Source of the DNA: Phycisphaeraceae bacterium | GTDB taxonomy: Bacteria; Planctomycetota; Phycisphaerae; Phycisphaerales; Zrk34 | Assembly (NCBI GenBank): GCA_028282805.1 | Contig: JANQHD010000009.1 | Coordinates: 183,383-247,382, forward strand | DNA: 64,000 nt | Reading direction: 5' to 3' | Shown: piece by piece, positions 37,156 through 45,927 of the stretch | Layout of the letters: each line of letters starts with the position of its first letter | Numbering within the stretch: the first letter of the stretch is position 1 | Position numbers and translations under genes: made by a program | Notes under the pieces: model-generated | The model's input: only the letters and a program-made list of their open reading frames with translations | Databases searched by the model: none | Told to the model about the DNA's origin: nothing

Positions 37156-38357
37156 GACGTGACAGGATACGCCGAAGCGCTGACGGATGTGGCGAGCTTC
37201 GATTGGGCGAAGCGGGTTTGCGCTTGCGCCGCGGGCAACCGCGCCGCCGCCTCGCGGCGGTTCATGCGGTCGACGGCGCAGATCAAGCCGATCGCCATGG
37301 CGGTCATGACCCAGCCCGTGCCCCCGCTGGAAAGCAGCGGCAGCGCGATGCCCTTGGTCGGCACCACCACGGTGACCACGGCGATGTTCATCACGGCCTG
37401 CAACCCGATCGTCGCCGCCACACCTAGCACGACCAGCCGACCGTACACCCACCGGCACTCGCGGAGCACGCCCAGCGCGGTCCACAACATGACCATGTAC
37501 ACCCCCACCACCAGCGCCGCCCCGGCCAAACCCATCTCCTCGCAGATGATCGCGAAGATCGCGTCGGTCGTGTCGGCCGGCAGGTAGCCGAGTTTGGCCA
37601 CGCCGTTGCCCAACCCGAGGTTGCCGTCGGCGATGGCCGAGAGCATCTGAATCTGGTGGTAGTTGGCCCCGGCGGGGTCGGCAAAGGGGTCAAGGAAGCT
37701 GAGCACGCGCTGCACGCGGTAGGGCGTGGTCACGATGGCCAGCGCGATGGCGCCGAGCGCCGGCGGAACCATGGCCGCGATGTGCCACAACCTGGCCCCG
37801 CCGGCGATCAGCAGCGTACCTCCGACCGCCCCCATCAACACCGCCGTGCCGAGGTCTTCGATCACGACCAGCCCGCACACCCCGGCGATCACTCCCATCG
37901 CCGGCACCAGCCCGCCGCCAAACCTCCGCAACGCCCCCGGGTGACGCGCCGCCCACCAAGCCAGCGCGACCACCAACGCCCACTTCGCCATCTCGCTCGG
38001 TTGAAACGTCAGCTTCAATGCGCCCAGTTCGATCACCAGCCAGCGCCGTGCGCCGTTGATCGTGCCCCCCACCCCCGGCACCAGCGCCAAACCACACAAC
38101 GCCGCCGCCGCCAGCAGCAGCCACGGCGCCGGGTTCTTCCACCCCCGCCAGCGGTACACCTTCTCGATCGGCACCAGGCTCACCGCGACCATCGCCGCGA
38201 CCGCCAGCAGCGCGTAGACCGTCGTCCGCCCGGTGACCAAACGCATCGCGTCCACCGGCCCGTCGCCCACCGCCATCGACGCCGAGTTGATCATCACCAC
38301 CGCCACGCCCATCAGCGTCACCGCACTCCACGTCAAAATCTGCGCTCGGTTGGGCAT
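37152..38357 (-). CDS. ftsW: FtsW/RodA/SpoVE family peptidoglycan glycosyltransferase
   Basis: SEDS-family lipid II polymerase of the inner membrane, 401 residues with about ten membrane helices. Family motifs: INGARRWLVIELGALKLTFQPSEMAK (the G-A-x-R-W-x5-G-x2-x-Q-PSE region), LLIEPDLGT-like VVIEDLGTAVLM, YHQIQMLSAIADGNLGLGNG (S-A-x-G-G-x-x-G-x-G form), FAIICEEMGLAGA and GIALPLLSSGGTGWVMT. Being next to murG with a 4-base overlap favours FtsW over RodA, though the families cannot be cleanly split by eye. ATG 38357 (MPNRAQILTW) was chosen over an upstream GTG. Confidence 0.9.
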   Translation of the reverse strand: MPNRAQILTWSAVTLMGVAVVMINSASMAVGDGPVDAMRLVTGRTTVYALLAVAAMVAVSLVPIEKVYRWRGWKNPAPWLLLAAAALCGLALVPGVGGTINGARRWLVIELGALKLTFQPSEMAKWALVVALAWWAARHPGALRRFGGGLVPAMGVIAGVCGLVVIEDLGTAVLMGAVGGTLLIAGGARLWHIAAMVPPALGAIALAIVTTPYRVQRVLSFLDPFADPAGANYHQIQMLSAIADGNLGLGNGVAKLGYLPADTTDAIFAIICEEMGLAGAALVVGVYMVMLWTALGVLRECRWVYGRLVVLGVAATIGLQAVMNIAVVTVVVPTKGIALPLLSSGGTGWVMTAMAIGLICAVDRMNRREAAARLPAAQAQTRFAQSKLATSVSASAYPVTS

Positions 38358-38394
38358 CGGTAATCCACTGATCGGCACGCGCGGGTCTAAAACT

Positions 38395-38540
38395 GCAATA
38401 ACACACCTGCCAAGCCCCGCGCCCGAGTCCGCGAGGGCCGGGGGTCTTAGAAGCCTCGGGTCTCGGGGGTCGGGTCTCGGGGGTCGGGTTCCGGGGGCGG
38501 GCCTCGGGTTCCGGGGCCTGTTCGCCCCGCCTGAAAAATT
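38395..38540. repeat. Heptamer-word repeat upstream of ftsW and the radical SAM gene
   Basis: Degenerate tandem words of seven bases (cgggtct, cgggggt, cgggtct, cgggggt, cgggttc, cgggggc, and so on) run from about 38455 to 38518, with a partly complementary C-rich arm ccccgcgcccgagtccgcgagggccg before it. It occupies the divergent spacer between ftsW and the radical SAM gene, where promoters for both should lie. Confidence 0.7.
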
Positions 38541-38610
38541 CAGATAACATGAGTTGCTTTATTTTCACCGGCACACCCCACGCGCCCGCGCGCAGAAATC
38601 GAGAGACCCC

Positions 38611-40392
38611 TTGGTTCAACACACAACCCCCCCCGGCCCGCGGGTCCCCATCGACCTGCCCGTGTTGCCCGCCGAGACCTTTGAGCAAAAACCACCCGTC
38701 CACCCGCTCGGCAACAAGGCCCGCGTGCTGTTGACCAGCGTGTTCGGCCCCTACGCCCAGGACGACGCCTTCGGCTCCCGCGCCATCAACCCCATGGAGC
38801 TCTACCACAACCAGGTCACACGCACCCAGGGCCCGTTCTCTCTGCGCATGTTCCACCGCTCATGGGGCATCATGCTCATCCAGGCCAACCTCACCGCCCC
38901 CACCACCCTCCTCGACTTCCCCACCCTCGACCGCTTCGTCGAAGAGATCGCCAACAAAGCCTACGACGTGATCGGCATCACCTCGATCATCCCCAACGTC
39001 GGCAAGGTCGAGCACATGTGCCACCTCATCCGCCAGCACCAGCCCAACGCCACCATCCTCATCGGCGGCCACATCGCCAACCTGCCCGAACTCGACCGGC
39101 GCATCGACGCCGACCACATCGTGCGCGGCGAGGGCGTCCGATGGGTCCAACGCTACCTCGGCGAACGCACCGACCGGCCCGTCAAACACCCCCGCATCCT
39201 CTCCGGACTCGGCGCTCGCACCATGGGCGTCAGCCTCCGCGAGAAGCCCGGCGACGTCGCCGCCACCCTCATCCCTTCCGTCGGCTGCCCCATCGGCTGC
39301 AACTTCTGCTCCACCAGCGCCATGTTCGGCGGCAAGGGCAAGCACGTCGACTTCTACAAGACCGGCGACGAGCTGTTCGAGGTCATGTGCGACCTCGAAC
39401 GCAACCTGAAGGTCCGCTCGTTCTTCACCATGGACGAGAACTTCTTGCTCCACCGCAAACGCGCCCTCCGCCTGCTTGAACTCATGCAGCAGCACGGCAA
39501 GGCGTGGGCGCTGTACGTCTTCTCCTCGGCCAACGTGCTCAAGAGCTACGACATCGAACAGCTCGTCGGCCTCGGCGTCTCGTGGGTCTGGATGGGCATG
39601 GAGGGCAAGGACAGCCAGTACGCCAAGCTCCGCGGCGCAGACACCCGCGCCCTGGTCAAGCAGCTCCAGTCCCACGGCATCCGCGTGCTCGGCTCCACCA
39701 TCATCGGCCTCGAAGAACACACCGTCGACAACCTCGACGAGGCGATCGAATACGCCGCCAGCCACGACACCGAGTTCCACCAGTTCATGCTCTACACGCC
39801 CATCCCCGGCACCCCGCTGTGGGAGCAAACGAAAGCCAAAGGCCTGCTCACCGACGAAGCCAACGCCCACGCCGCCGACACGCACGGCCAGCTCCGCTTC
39901 AACTACCGCCACGCCCACCTGCCCCCCGGCGTCGAAACCGAGTTCCTCATCAAGGCCTTCGACCGCGACTTCGAAGTCAACGGCCCGAGCGTGCTGCGCG
40001 TGGCCCGGACCACGCTCGCCGGCTATCAGCGCTACAAGGACCACCCCGACCCGCGCATCCGCGCCCGCTTCCGTTTCGAGGGCGCCGAGCTGCCGACCAC
40101 GCTCGCCGGCGCGATGTGGGCTGCGCGCAAGTGGTTCACCGACAACCCCGGCGTGCGCCGGCGCATCGACAACCTGTTGCGAGAGGTCTACCGCGAGTTC
40201 GGCCTCAAGGCCCGCGTCGCCGCACCGCTGGTCGGCCGGTACATCTTCCGCCAGCTCAAAAAGGAAGACGCCCGCCTCAAACGCGGCTGGACCTACGAAC
40301 CGCCGACCTTCTACGAACTGACCAACCAACCCGACGCCAAACCCGAGCCTAAGGCGTCGCCACTGGCCATCCCCCAACCCGCCGTCGGCTGA
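38611..40392 (+). CDS. B12-binding radical SAM protein of unknown substrate
   Basis: A roughly 593-residue protein. Residues about 30-190 form a B12-binding-type Rossmann domain (YDVIGITSIIPNVGKVEHMC, ATILIGGHIANLPEL, HIVRGEGVRWVQRYLG). The radical SAM cluster motif GCPIGCNFCSTS gives C226, C230 and C233, followed by FFTMDENFLLHRKRALRLLE and GMEGKDSQYAKLRG, with a helical C-terminal region carrying many Arg and Lys. It resembles the exported-lipid or cofactor-modifying class of HpnP/HpnJ-like enzymes only in architecture. Start is uncertain: TTG 38611 after GAGAG is used, TTG 38554 is also in frame, and no good ATG exists near. Its position near murG, ispA and hpnCDE makes a lipid substrate plausible but unproven. 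Confidence 0.8.
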   Translation: MVQHTTPPGPRVPIDLPVLPAETFEQKPPVHPLGNKARVLLTSVFGPYAQDDAFGSRAINPMELYHNQVTRTQGPFSLRMFHRSWGIMLIQANLTAPTTLLDFPTLDRFVEEIANKAYDVIGITSIIPNVGKVEHMCHLIRQHQPNATILIGGHIANLPELDRRIDADHIVRGEGVRWVQRYLGERTDRPVKHPRILSGLGARTMGVSLREKPGDVAATLIPSVGCPIGCNFCSTSAMFGGKGKHVDFYKTGDELFEVMCDLERNLKVRSFFTMDENFLLHRKRALRLLELMQQHGKAWALYVFSSANVLKSYDIEQLVGLGVSWVWMGMEGKDSQYAKLRGADTRALVKQLQSHGIRVLGSTIIGLEEHTVDNLDEAIEYAASHDTEFHQFMLYTPIPGTPLWEQTKAKGLLTDEANAHAADTHGQLRFNYRHAHLPPGVETEFLIKAFDRDFEVNGPSVLRVARTTLAGYQRYKDHPDPRIRARFRFEGAELPTTLAGAMWAARKWFTDNPGVRRRIDNLLREVYREFGLKARVAAPLVGRYIFRQLKKEDARLKRGWTYEPPTFYELTNQPDAKPEPKASPLAIPQPAVG

Positions 40393-40416
40393 CCCAACAC
40401 ACGCACGAATGAACCA

Positions 40417-40450
40417 AGCCCCGCCCCGAGTCTTCGAGGGGCGGGGTTCT
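40417..40450 (+). terminator. Intrinsic terminator after the radical SAM gene
   Basis: CCCCGCCCC (40419-40427) pairs with GGGGCGGGG (40438-40446), followed by TTCTTC. It lies 25 bases past the stop. Confidence 0.8.
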
Positions 40451-40479
40451 TCATCGCGTGAGTCTGCTAAACTCCCCCC

Positions 40480-41853
40480 ATGCTCAACGACATCCTCGAC
40501 CAACTCGACCACGACAAAGACATGGCCCTCGCCCGCCTGTGCGACTACCTGCGCATCGCCTCGGTCAGCACCGACCCCGCCTACGCCGACGACATCCAAA
40601 GAGCCGCCGAGTGGACGCGCGACCGTCTCGCCGAGTGCGGCCTCGACGCCGACGTCCGCCCCACCGCCGGCCACCCCGTCGTGCTCGCGAAAACCAAAAC
40701 ACACAAGCCCGGCAAGCCCCACGTGTTGTTCTACGGCCACTACGACGTACAGCCGCCCGACCCGGTCGACCTGTGGCACACGCCCCCCTTCCAACCCGAC
40801 GTGCGCGACGGCAAGGTCTACGCACGCGGCGCGTGCGACGACAAGGGCCAGGTCTGCTGTTTCCTCGAAGCGCTACGCGCGTGGCGCACCGTCGCCGGCG
40901 ACCTGCCGATCAACCTGACCGTGCTCATCGAGGGCGAAGAAGAATGCGGCTCGGTCAACCTCGATCAGTACCTCGAAGAAAACAAGGCCGAGCTCGCCGC
41001 CGACGTGGCCGTGGTCAGCGACACCACGCTGTGGGACGACGGCCGGCCCGCCATCACCTACGCCCTGCGCGGCCTGGCGTACTTCGATATCAAGCTCTTC
41101 GGCCCCGACCGCGACCTGCACTCGGGCGTGTACGGCGGCACCGTGCCCAACCCGGCGACCGAGCTGGCGCTGGTGCTCGGCCAACTGCTCGACGACAACC
41201 ACGCCGTGACCGTGCCGGGTTTTTATGACGACGTGGTCAATGTCACCGACGCCGAGCGCGCCGAGTGGGACACCCTCGGTTTCACGGACAAGCAATGGGC
41301 CGAGTCGGTCGGCGTCGACCAGCTGCACGGCGAGGCGGGCTATGACACACTCGAACGTCGCTGGTCGCGCCCGAGCTGCGACATCAACGGCCTGTACGGC
41401 GGCTACATGGGTGAAGGGGCCAAAACGATCATCCCCTCGTTCGCCGGCGCCAAGGTCAGCTTCCGCCTCGCCGCCAACCAAAACCCCGAAACGGTCGCCG
41501 CCGCTTTCGAACGGTGGCTCCACGACCGCACCCCGCCCGGCTGCCGGTGGCAGATCACCCACCACGGCCACGCCCACCCGGTCATCGTCAGCACCAACTC
41601 GCCCTACCTCAGCGCCGCCAAGCGCGCCATGGCCACCGGCTGCGGCGAAGACCCCGTGCTCGTCCGCGAGGGCGCGACCATCCCCGTGATCGGCAGCTTC
41701 AAAACCTTGCTCGGCATCGACACCCTGCTCATGGGCTTCGGCCGACACGACGACAACATCCACTCGCCCAACGAAAAGTTCAACCTCGACTGCTTCGCCA
41801 TGGGCGCCCGCTCCCACGCGGCGCTGCTCGCCGAGTTGGCGAACCTGCCGTGA
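40480..41853 (+). CDS. M20 family metallopeptidase (dipeptidase type)
   Basis: Zinc-dependent dipeptidase or amidohydrolase, 457 residues. Metal-ligand motifs in order: FYGHYDVQPPDP (first His and Asp), YARGACDDKGQ (bridging Asp), LIEGEEECGS (catalytic Glu and ligand Glu), SDTTLWDDGRPAI (ligand Asp), and near the end GFGRHDDNIHSPNEKF (last His). The inserted dimerisation domain at residues about 200-330 contains the DLHSGVYGG lid. This pattern is that of the carnosinase/CNDP-like M20 subgroup. No signal peptide. ATG 40480 is the first in frame and directly follows a terminator, so the gene likely has its own promoter. An 80-residue membrane protein follows seven bases later. Confidence 0.94.
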   Translation: MLNDILDQLDHDKDMALARLCDYLRIASVSTDPAYADDIQRAAEWTRDRLAECGLDADVRPTAGHPVVLAKTKTHKPGKPHVLFYGHYDVQPPDPVDLWHTPPFQPDVRDGKVYARGACDDKGQVCCFLEALRAWRTVAGDLPINLTVLIEGEEECGSVNLDQYLEENKAELAADVAVVSDTTLWDDGRPAITYALRGLAYFDIKLFGPDRDLHSGVYGGTVPNPATELALVLGQLLDDNHAVTVPGFYDDVVNVTDAERAEWDTLGFTDKQWAESVGVDQLHGEAGYDTLERRWSRPSCDINGLYGGYMGEGAKTIIPSFAGAKVSFRLAANQNPETVAAAFERWLHDRTPPGCRWQITHHGHAHPVIVSTNSPYLSAAKRAMATGCGEDPVLVREGATIPVIGSFKTLLGIDTLLMGFGRHDDNIHSPNEKFNLDCFAMGARSHAALLAELANLP

Positions 41854-41860
41854 GCCGCCG

Positions 41861-42103
41861 ATGAAAAGCCCGACCTACCACAGCTGCATGGTGTTGTCCG
41901 TGCTGTTCGCGGCCGGCTCGTTTGTCACGAGCCTCGCGCTGGTATCGCACGCCACGGAACTCGCGCTCGCCATCGCCGCGCTCAGCTTCGCCTTCGCCAT
42001 CGGCGCGCACCTGAAAATCGGCCGCCACAAACGCCGACGGTTCGCCGTGGTCGTGTGGATGGTCATCGTCATCTTGTGGTCGCTTCTGCTGATCGGCGTG
42101 TGA
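41861..42103 (+). CDS. Small membrane protein, three predicted helices, 80 aa
   Basis: No family recognised. The chain MKSPTYHSCMVLSVLFAAGS continues with hydrophobic segments at about residues 9-28, 34-50 and 62-79, separated by a basic loop HLKIGRHKRRRF that by the positive-inside rule faces the cytoplasm. It starts seven bases after the M20 peptidase stop and is presumably cotranscribed. No ribosome site of note; translation may be coupled. Confidence 0.6.
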   Translation: MKSPTYHSCMVLSVLFAAGSFVTSLALVSHATELALAIAALSFAFAIGAHLKIGRHKRRRFAVVVWMVIVILWSLLLIGV

Positions 42104-42155
42104 TCACAACAGGCCCACGCTCACGCCCCACACGCACGCTCCGCACGCCACGCGT

Positions 42156-42215
42156 CCCCTACGCCACACGCTCTTGCGGCCCGCGCCCCTACGCCACGCG
42201 CTCTTGCGGCCCACG
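42156..42215 (+). repeat. Two-copy 30-base tandem repeat
   Basis: Unit cccctacgccacacgctctt plus gcggcccgcg, followed by a second copy with two base changes. Degenerate fragments of the unit continue on both sides. Confidence 0.75.
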
Positions 42216-42267
42216 CCCTTTCCGCCCACCCCCCCTTGCGACTTGCGCCCTTGCGGCTCGACATATT

Positions 42268-42292
42268 TATAGTTTATAGACTATAAACTATA
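42268..42292. repeat. 25-base AT-rich perfect palindrome, copy 1
   Basis: TATAGTTTATAG-A-CTATAAACTATA, arms of 12 bases matching exactly. A copy with only the centre base changed is at 49021-49045 and a diverged copy at 50313-50337. No coding overlap. Confidence 0.85.
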
Positions 42293-42418
42293 TCACTTAA
42301 GGGTCACAAGTCGCTGCGGGCAAGGCGTGAGCCGGCGAGGTTGTGTTCGGGCGTGGCGGGTGGTGGCGCGGTGAACCAGAAAGGGCCGCGGTGGTGCTGT
42401 CGTGCGCGGCGCCCGCGT

Positions 42419-42619
42419 TCACTCGACCTCGGTCCAGGTCGGCTTGTCTTGGCTGGGCTTGGAGCCGAAGAACTCGACGCGTAAGCGCTTGGCCTCACGC
42501 GCGGTGTTGTACTGCTCGGTGTACGTGTTCAGGTAGACGCCGACGATGCGCAAGAACGCGAGGCCCGCCAGGCCGGCGAGCGCGAAAAAGATCACGACGA
42601 TCGTGGTGTCCGCGTTCAT
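42419..42619 (-). CDS. Small single-pass membrane protein, 66 aa
   Basis: Begins MNADTTIVVIFFALAGLAGLAFLRIVGVYL: one membrane helix from about residue 6 to 28, N-terminus outside, followed by a charged cytoplasmic tail TEQYNTAREAKRLRVEFFGS ending in KPTWTEVE. Family not recognised. It sits 33 bases upstream of the next minus-strand segment on the complement side: hpnE ends at 42653, so this gene follows hpnE and may be the last gene of the hpnC-hpnD-hpnE unit. Confidence 0.6.
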   Translation of the reverse strand: MNADTTIVVIFFALAGLAGLAFLRIVGVYLNTYTEQYNTAREAKRLRVEFFGSKPSQDKPTWTEVE

Positions 42620-42652
42620 GCTTGTTGTATCGGCACGATGAACGGGCGGTCT

Positions 42653-44041
42653 TCAGCCCAGCCGGCCGATCCAACGCACCAAGCGACTCACGGGCAGGTC
42701 GGCGACGCGCAGGTCGCGCCCCACCGCCGCCCCCGCGGCCGCATAACCGCTACGAACCGCGCCTTCCATCGTGGCCGGCCAACCCGTGGCGGTCCAGTCG
42801 CCGGCCAGCAGCAGGTTCGCCACCCCACCGCTTGCCGCCGGCCGGTGCGCATCGATGCCCGGCGTCGGCGCGAACGTGGCGCGCTTCTCCTTGATCACGC
42901 GTCCGCGCAACAGCCCCGCGTCGCTGAGCGCCGGCATGTGCGACGTGTAACCACGCAGCTCGCGTTCGGCCATGGCGATGATCGCCTCGCTCGTTTCGCC
43001 CACCCACGCGTCGGCCGCCGAGATGCCCGCGTGCAGGTACTGGCCGTGCGCGTCGCGCCCCGTGGCGAACACCCAGTCCAACGGCGAGTCCACGAAGAAC
43101 AGGTGCGGCTTGTCGAGCACGTGTCGGTCGAACCACAGGTGCACGCCCACGATCGGGCTGACATCGATGCGCTCGAGGCCGTGCAACCGCTCGTCGGCGG
43201 CGCACAATTCAGGGGGCGCCACCTTCGCCAAGCGATCGAAGGGCAGCGCGCTGATCACGACGTCGGCGGCGAGCGTTTGCCCATCGGCTACCTCGACGCC
43301 CGTGATGCGCTCGCCGTCGTAGTGCAAGCGGCTGACGCTCGTGCCGAGCATGAGTCGGCCGCCCGACTCGTTGAGCAACGCCTCGGTGCGCTCGTAGAGC
43401 TGTGCAAGCGGCACGTCCGACACGCCCATCACGAAACCGTCGCGGTGCGCCATGAAGCCCTCGTAAAACACCTGCACGGCGTAGCTCGCCTCGCACCGGT
43501 CGACCGGCAGGTTGCACGCGCTGACCACGATCGGCTGCCAGAAGCGTTCAATCGCCGCGTTGGTTTGGCCGTGCTCGCGCAGCCAGTCGCCGAAGGTGCG
43601 TTTGGGTTCGGTGTGTCGCAGCGTGTTGCCGAGCTTCATGATGCGGCGCATGCCCATCGCCACGCGCAGCCGGTCGCCGAACTTCAGGCCGCGGTAGCTC
43701 AACAGCGCTCGTGTGAGGTGCGCCGGGGCCGGCAGCTTGTCGTCGCTGAACGCCCACGCCTTGCCGGCCTTGTCGGCGAAGTACAGCTTGCGGTGCCACG
43801 CGATGCGGTCGGCCACACCGAGCCGGTGGTACAGGTCGATCAGGTTTGTGCAGCAGCCGAGCACGACGTGCTGGCAGTTGTCGATGAGCCCCCCGGTCGC
43901 TTGGTCGATGTGGCTGGTGGCCCGGCCGCCGAGGCGCTTGCGGGTTTCGACGAGCGTGACGTGCCAACCGGCCTCCGCCAGGCGCAGCGACGCGGCGATG
44001 CCCGCGCACCCCCCACCCATCACCAGCGCCGAACCGCTCAC
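42653..44041 (-). CDS. hpnE: Hydroxysqualene dehydroxylase HpnE
   Basis: FAD-dependent amine-oxidase-fold enzyme converting hydroxysqualene to squalene, the last step of the three-enzyme bacterial squalene route. The 462-residue protein has the N-terminal dinucleotide fold VMGGGCAGIAASLRLAEAGW with HVTLVETRKRLGGRATS, and the C-terminal FAD motif LLLAGDWTATGWPATMEGAVRSGYAAA. The interior GLIDNCQHVVLGCCTNLIDLY is typical of HpnE. The start is GTG 44041, overlapping the hpnD stop by four bases (GTGA). Follows hpnC and hpnD in one unit. Confidence 0.93.
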   Translation of the reverse strand: MSGSALVMGGGCAGIAASLRLAEAGWHVTLVETRKRLGGRATSHIDQATGGLIDNCQHVVLGCCTNLIDLYHRLGVADRIAWHRKLYFADKAGKAWAFSDDKLPAPAHLTRALLSYRGLKFGDRLRVAMGMRRIMKLGNTLRHTEPKRTFGDWLREHGQTNAAIERFWQPIVVSACNLPVDRCEASYAVQVFYEGFMAHRDGFVMGVSDVPLAQLYERTEALLNESGGRLMLGTSVSRLHYDGERITGVEVADGQTLAADVVISALPFDRLAKVAPPELCAADERLHGLERIDVSPIVGVHLWFDRHVLDKPHLFFVDSPLDWVFATGRDAHGQYLHAGISAADAWVGETSEAIIAMAERELRGYTSHMPALSDAGLLRGRVIKEKRATFAPTPGIDAHRPAASGGVANLLLAGDWTATGWPATMEGAVRSGYAAAGAAVGRDLRVADLPVSRLVRWIGRLG

Positions 44042-44868
44042 GCGCCGGCCCCCGCCATGCGCTTCGCCCGCACCCCGATCATCACCTTGCGCAGCTTCGA
44101 AAGCGACACGCGGTGGCCGTTGAGCACCGCGCACGGCTTGCGCGCGATCTTGTCGAGCAGGCCGCGGTAAATACTCGTCATCGCCCACAAACACGCACGC
44201 CCGTCGCCGTGCACGCGCTCGTCGAGCGGCGCCGACTTGCGGTAGTAGTCCGCCGCGACGTTGACGTACTGTTGCACGGCCGCCATCTCGCCGTGGCCCA
44301 GCGCATCGGCCGGCAGGTACACCCGCCCGCGCTGCCGGTCCTCGGCCACGTCACGCAGTATGTTGGTCAGCTGAAACGCGATGCCGCGCCACTCGCTGAG
44401 CTTGCGTGTCTCGTCGCCGCCCCCGTAGCCCCATATCTGTATGCAGCACAAGCCCACCACCGACGCAACCTTGTAGCAGTAGTCGTACAGTTCGTCGAAG
44501 TCGGCGTAGGTGGTTTTGTGTTGGTCGAGCAGTTGGCCGTCGATCATGTCGTACAGGTACTGACGGGGCACGCCGTAGCGGTCGACGGTGTCGACGAACG
44601 CCGGCCAACCGTCGCCGATGACGGTGGTGTCGCCCTCGAGCGCCGCGTCGGTGTCGGCGCGCAGCTTGTTGAGCGCAGCGACCCGCGCGTCGCCCTCGCC
44701 GGCCTCGTCGGCCAGGTCGTCGGCCTGCCGCATCCACGCGTAGATCGCGTACATCGACGAGCGCTTCGGCTCGGGCGTGAGCTTCATGCCGTAATAAAAG
44801 TTCTTCGCCCGATCCCTCGTGATCGCGTGGCAATGCGCGTACGACTGTTCGACGTCGATCCAACTCAT
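44038..44868 (-). CDS. hpnD: Presqualene diphosphate synthase HpnD
   Basis: Squalene/phytoene synthase family member making presqualene diphosphate from two farnesyl diphosphates. The 276-residue product has the first Asp-rich motif YAWMRQADDLADEAGEGD and the second AFQLTNILRDVAEDRQRGRVYLP, both metal-binding. The HpnD assignment over HpnC rests on gene order and the NFYYGMKLTP N-terminus. Its ATG overlaps the hpnC stop by four bases and its stop overlaps the hpnE start by four bases, so all three are translationally coupled. Confidence 0.92.
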   Translation of the reverse strand: MSWIDVEQSYAHCHAITRDRAKNFYYGMKLTPEPKRSSMYAIYAWMRQADDLADEAGEGDARVAALNKLRADTDAALEGDTTVIGDGWPAFVDTVDRYGVPRQYLYDMIDGQLLDQHKTTYADFDELYDYCYKVASVVGLCCIQIWGYGGGDETRKLSEWRGIAFQLTNILRDVAEDRQRGRVYLPADALGHGEMAAVQQYVNVAADYYRKSAPLDERVHGDGRACLWAMTSIYRGLLDKIARKPCAVLNGHRVSLSKLRKVMIGVRAKRMAGAGA

Positions 44869-45806
44869 GCCCCGGCCACCTTTCCGACCATCGCCCGCGC
44901 CATCAGCCACAGCTTCGTCGCCCGCCCCACCGCGGGTCGGCGGTCGAGCGTGTCGTAACCGATCTTGCGGATCGACCGCGCCACCGCCTCGCCCCCCAGC
45001 GTGAACAGCTTGATCGGCAAACGCATGTCGCGCCCGATCATCGCCCACAACCCCCGCCCCTCGGCGAACATCGGCTCCGTGCGATCGAGCAGCCCCTCGA
45101 TCACGCGCGCGTACGCCTCCTCATGCGCGGCCGCTAGCGGCTTAGCGCCCTTCACATGCCCCACCAAATCGTCGTGCGTCAATCCCTGCTCCGCCAGCGC
45201 CTCCGCCGGCACGTAAACCCGGTCGCGTTCCACGATGTCCCGCCGCACGTCCTGCCAGAAGTTGACCAGTTGCAGCGCCGTGCACGTGCGGTCGCTGAGC
45301 CGTTGCCGCTCGGCGTCGGCGTGACCGCACATGTACAAAACCAACCGCCCCACCGGGTCGGCGCTGCGCGTGCAGTAGTCGACGACCTGCTCCCACGTCT
45401 CGTAGCGGTGCACCGTTTGATCCTGCTCGAACGCGCTGATCAGGTCTTCGAACGGCTTCGATGGTATCTCGAAGGCCCGCACCGTCGGTTCGAGCGCCAC
45501 GAACACCGGGTGCCGCGGCCGGCCCGTGTAGCACAGGCCAAGCTCGTCGCGCCACCAGCCGAGCAGGCGCAGCGACTCGGCCGGGTCGCCCGTCTCGTCG
45601 CCCAGATCGTCGGCCCACCGGCAGAACGCGTACACCGCCGCGAAGTGCTCGCGCAAACGCTTGGGCAACAGCTTGCTGACCACCGTGAAGTTCTCGTAGT
45701 GGCTCTCGGCCAACCGCCGCGTCCACGCGCGGGCGTCGGCCTGCGACAGCCGCTCGCAGTGGGCCGGGCCGAAGCGATCGAGTTGTTGCATCACCACGCT
45801 GGCCAT
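44865..45806 (-). CDS. hpnC: Hydroxysqualene synthase HpnC
   Basis: Second squalene/phytoene synthase paralogue, converting presqualene diphosphate to hydroxysqualene. The 313-residue chain has AHYENFTV-like SHYENFTVVSKLLPKRLREH, first motif YAFCRWADDLGDETGD, and second motif ALQLVNFWQDVRRDIVERDRVYVP. ATG 45806 was chosen (MASVVMQQL) with GAAAGG upstream; a TTG ten codons up is possible. First gene of the hpnC-hpnD-hpnE unit; 121 bases of divergent spacer separate it from ispH. Confidence 0.93.
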   Translation of the reverse strand: MASVVMQQLDRFGPAHCERLSQADARAWTRRLAESHYENFTVVSKLLPKRLREHFAAVYAFCRWADDLGDETGDPAESLRLLGWWRDELGLCYTGRPRHPVFVALEPTVRAFEIPSKPFEDLISAFEQDQTVHRYETWEQVVDYCTRSADPVGRLVLYMCGHADAERQRLSDRTCTALQLVNFWQDVRRDIVERDRVYVPAEALAEQGLTHDDLVGHVKGAKPLAAAHEEAYARVIEGLLDRTEPMFAEGRGLWAMIGRDMRLPIKLFTLGGEAVARSIRKIGYDTLDRRPAVGRATKLWLMARAMVGKVAGA

Positions 45807-45855
45807 GGGTAAGCGGTGCCTTTCGGGCTGCGGCAAACCGGCAGTATAACGGGTT

Positions 45856-45885
45856 TTGGCCGCCGGTCGCCGTGGCTGCTATACT
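45856..45885 (+). promoter_or_regulatory. Promoter for ispH
   Basis: TTGGCC (-35-like, 45856-45861), an 18-base spacer and TATACT (-10, 45880-45885), about 43 bases before the ispH GTG. It sits in the hpnC/ispH divergent spacer. Confidence 0.5.
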
Positions 45886-45927
45886 CACGCGTCTGACTCG
45901 CCCCCACACCAAGCGGAGCCGCCGCCC

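Larger units (their letters stand above)
42104..42418. other. Gene-free 315-base stretch
   Basis: No coding signal on either strand. It holds a two-copy 30-base tandem (42156-42215), a run of short related words ending in cttgcggcccacg, then an AT-only 25-base palindrome (42268-42292) sharply different in base composition from its surroundings, then G/C-rich sequence up to the next gene. Confidence 0.7.

Noticed and set aside
42104..42300. CRISPR-like array
   Set aside because: Only two 30-base units without unique spacers, no cas genes; ordinary tandem repeat.
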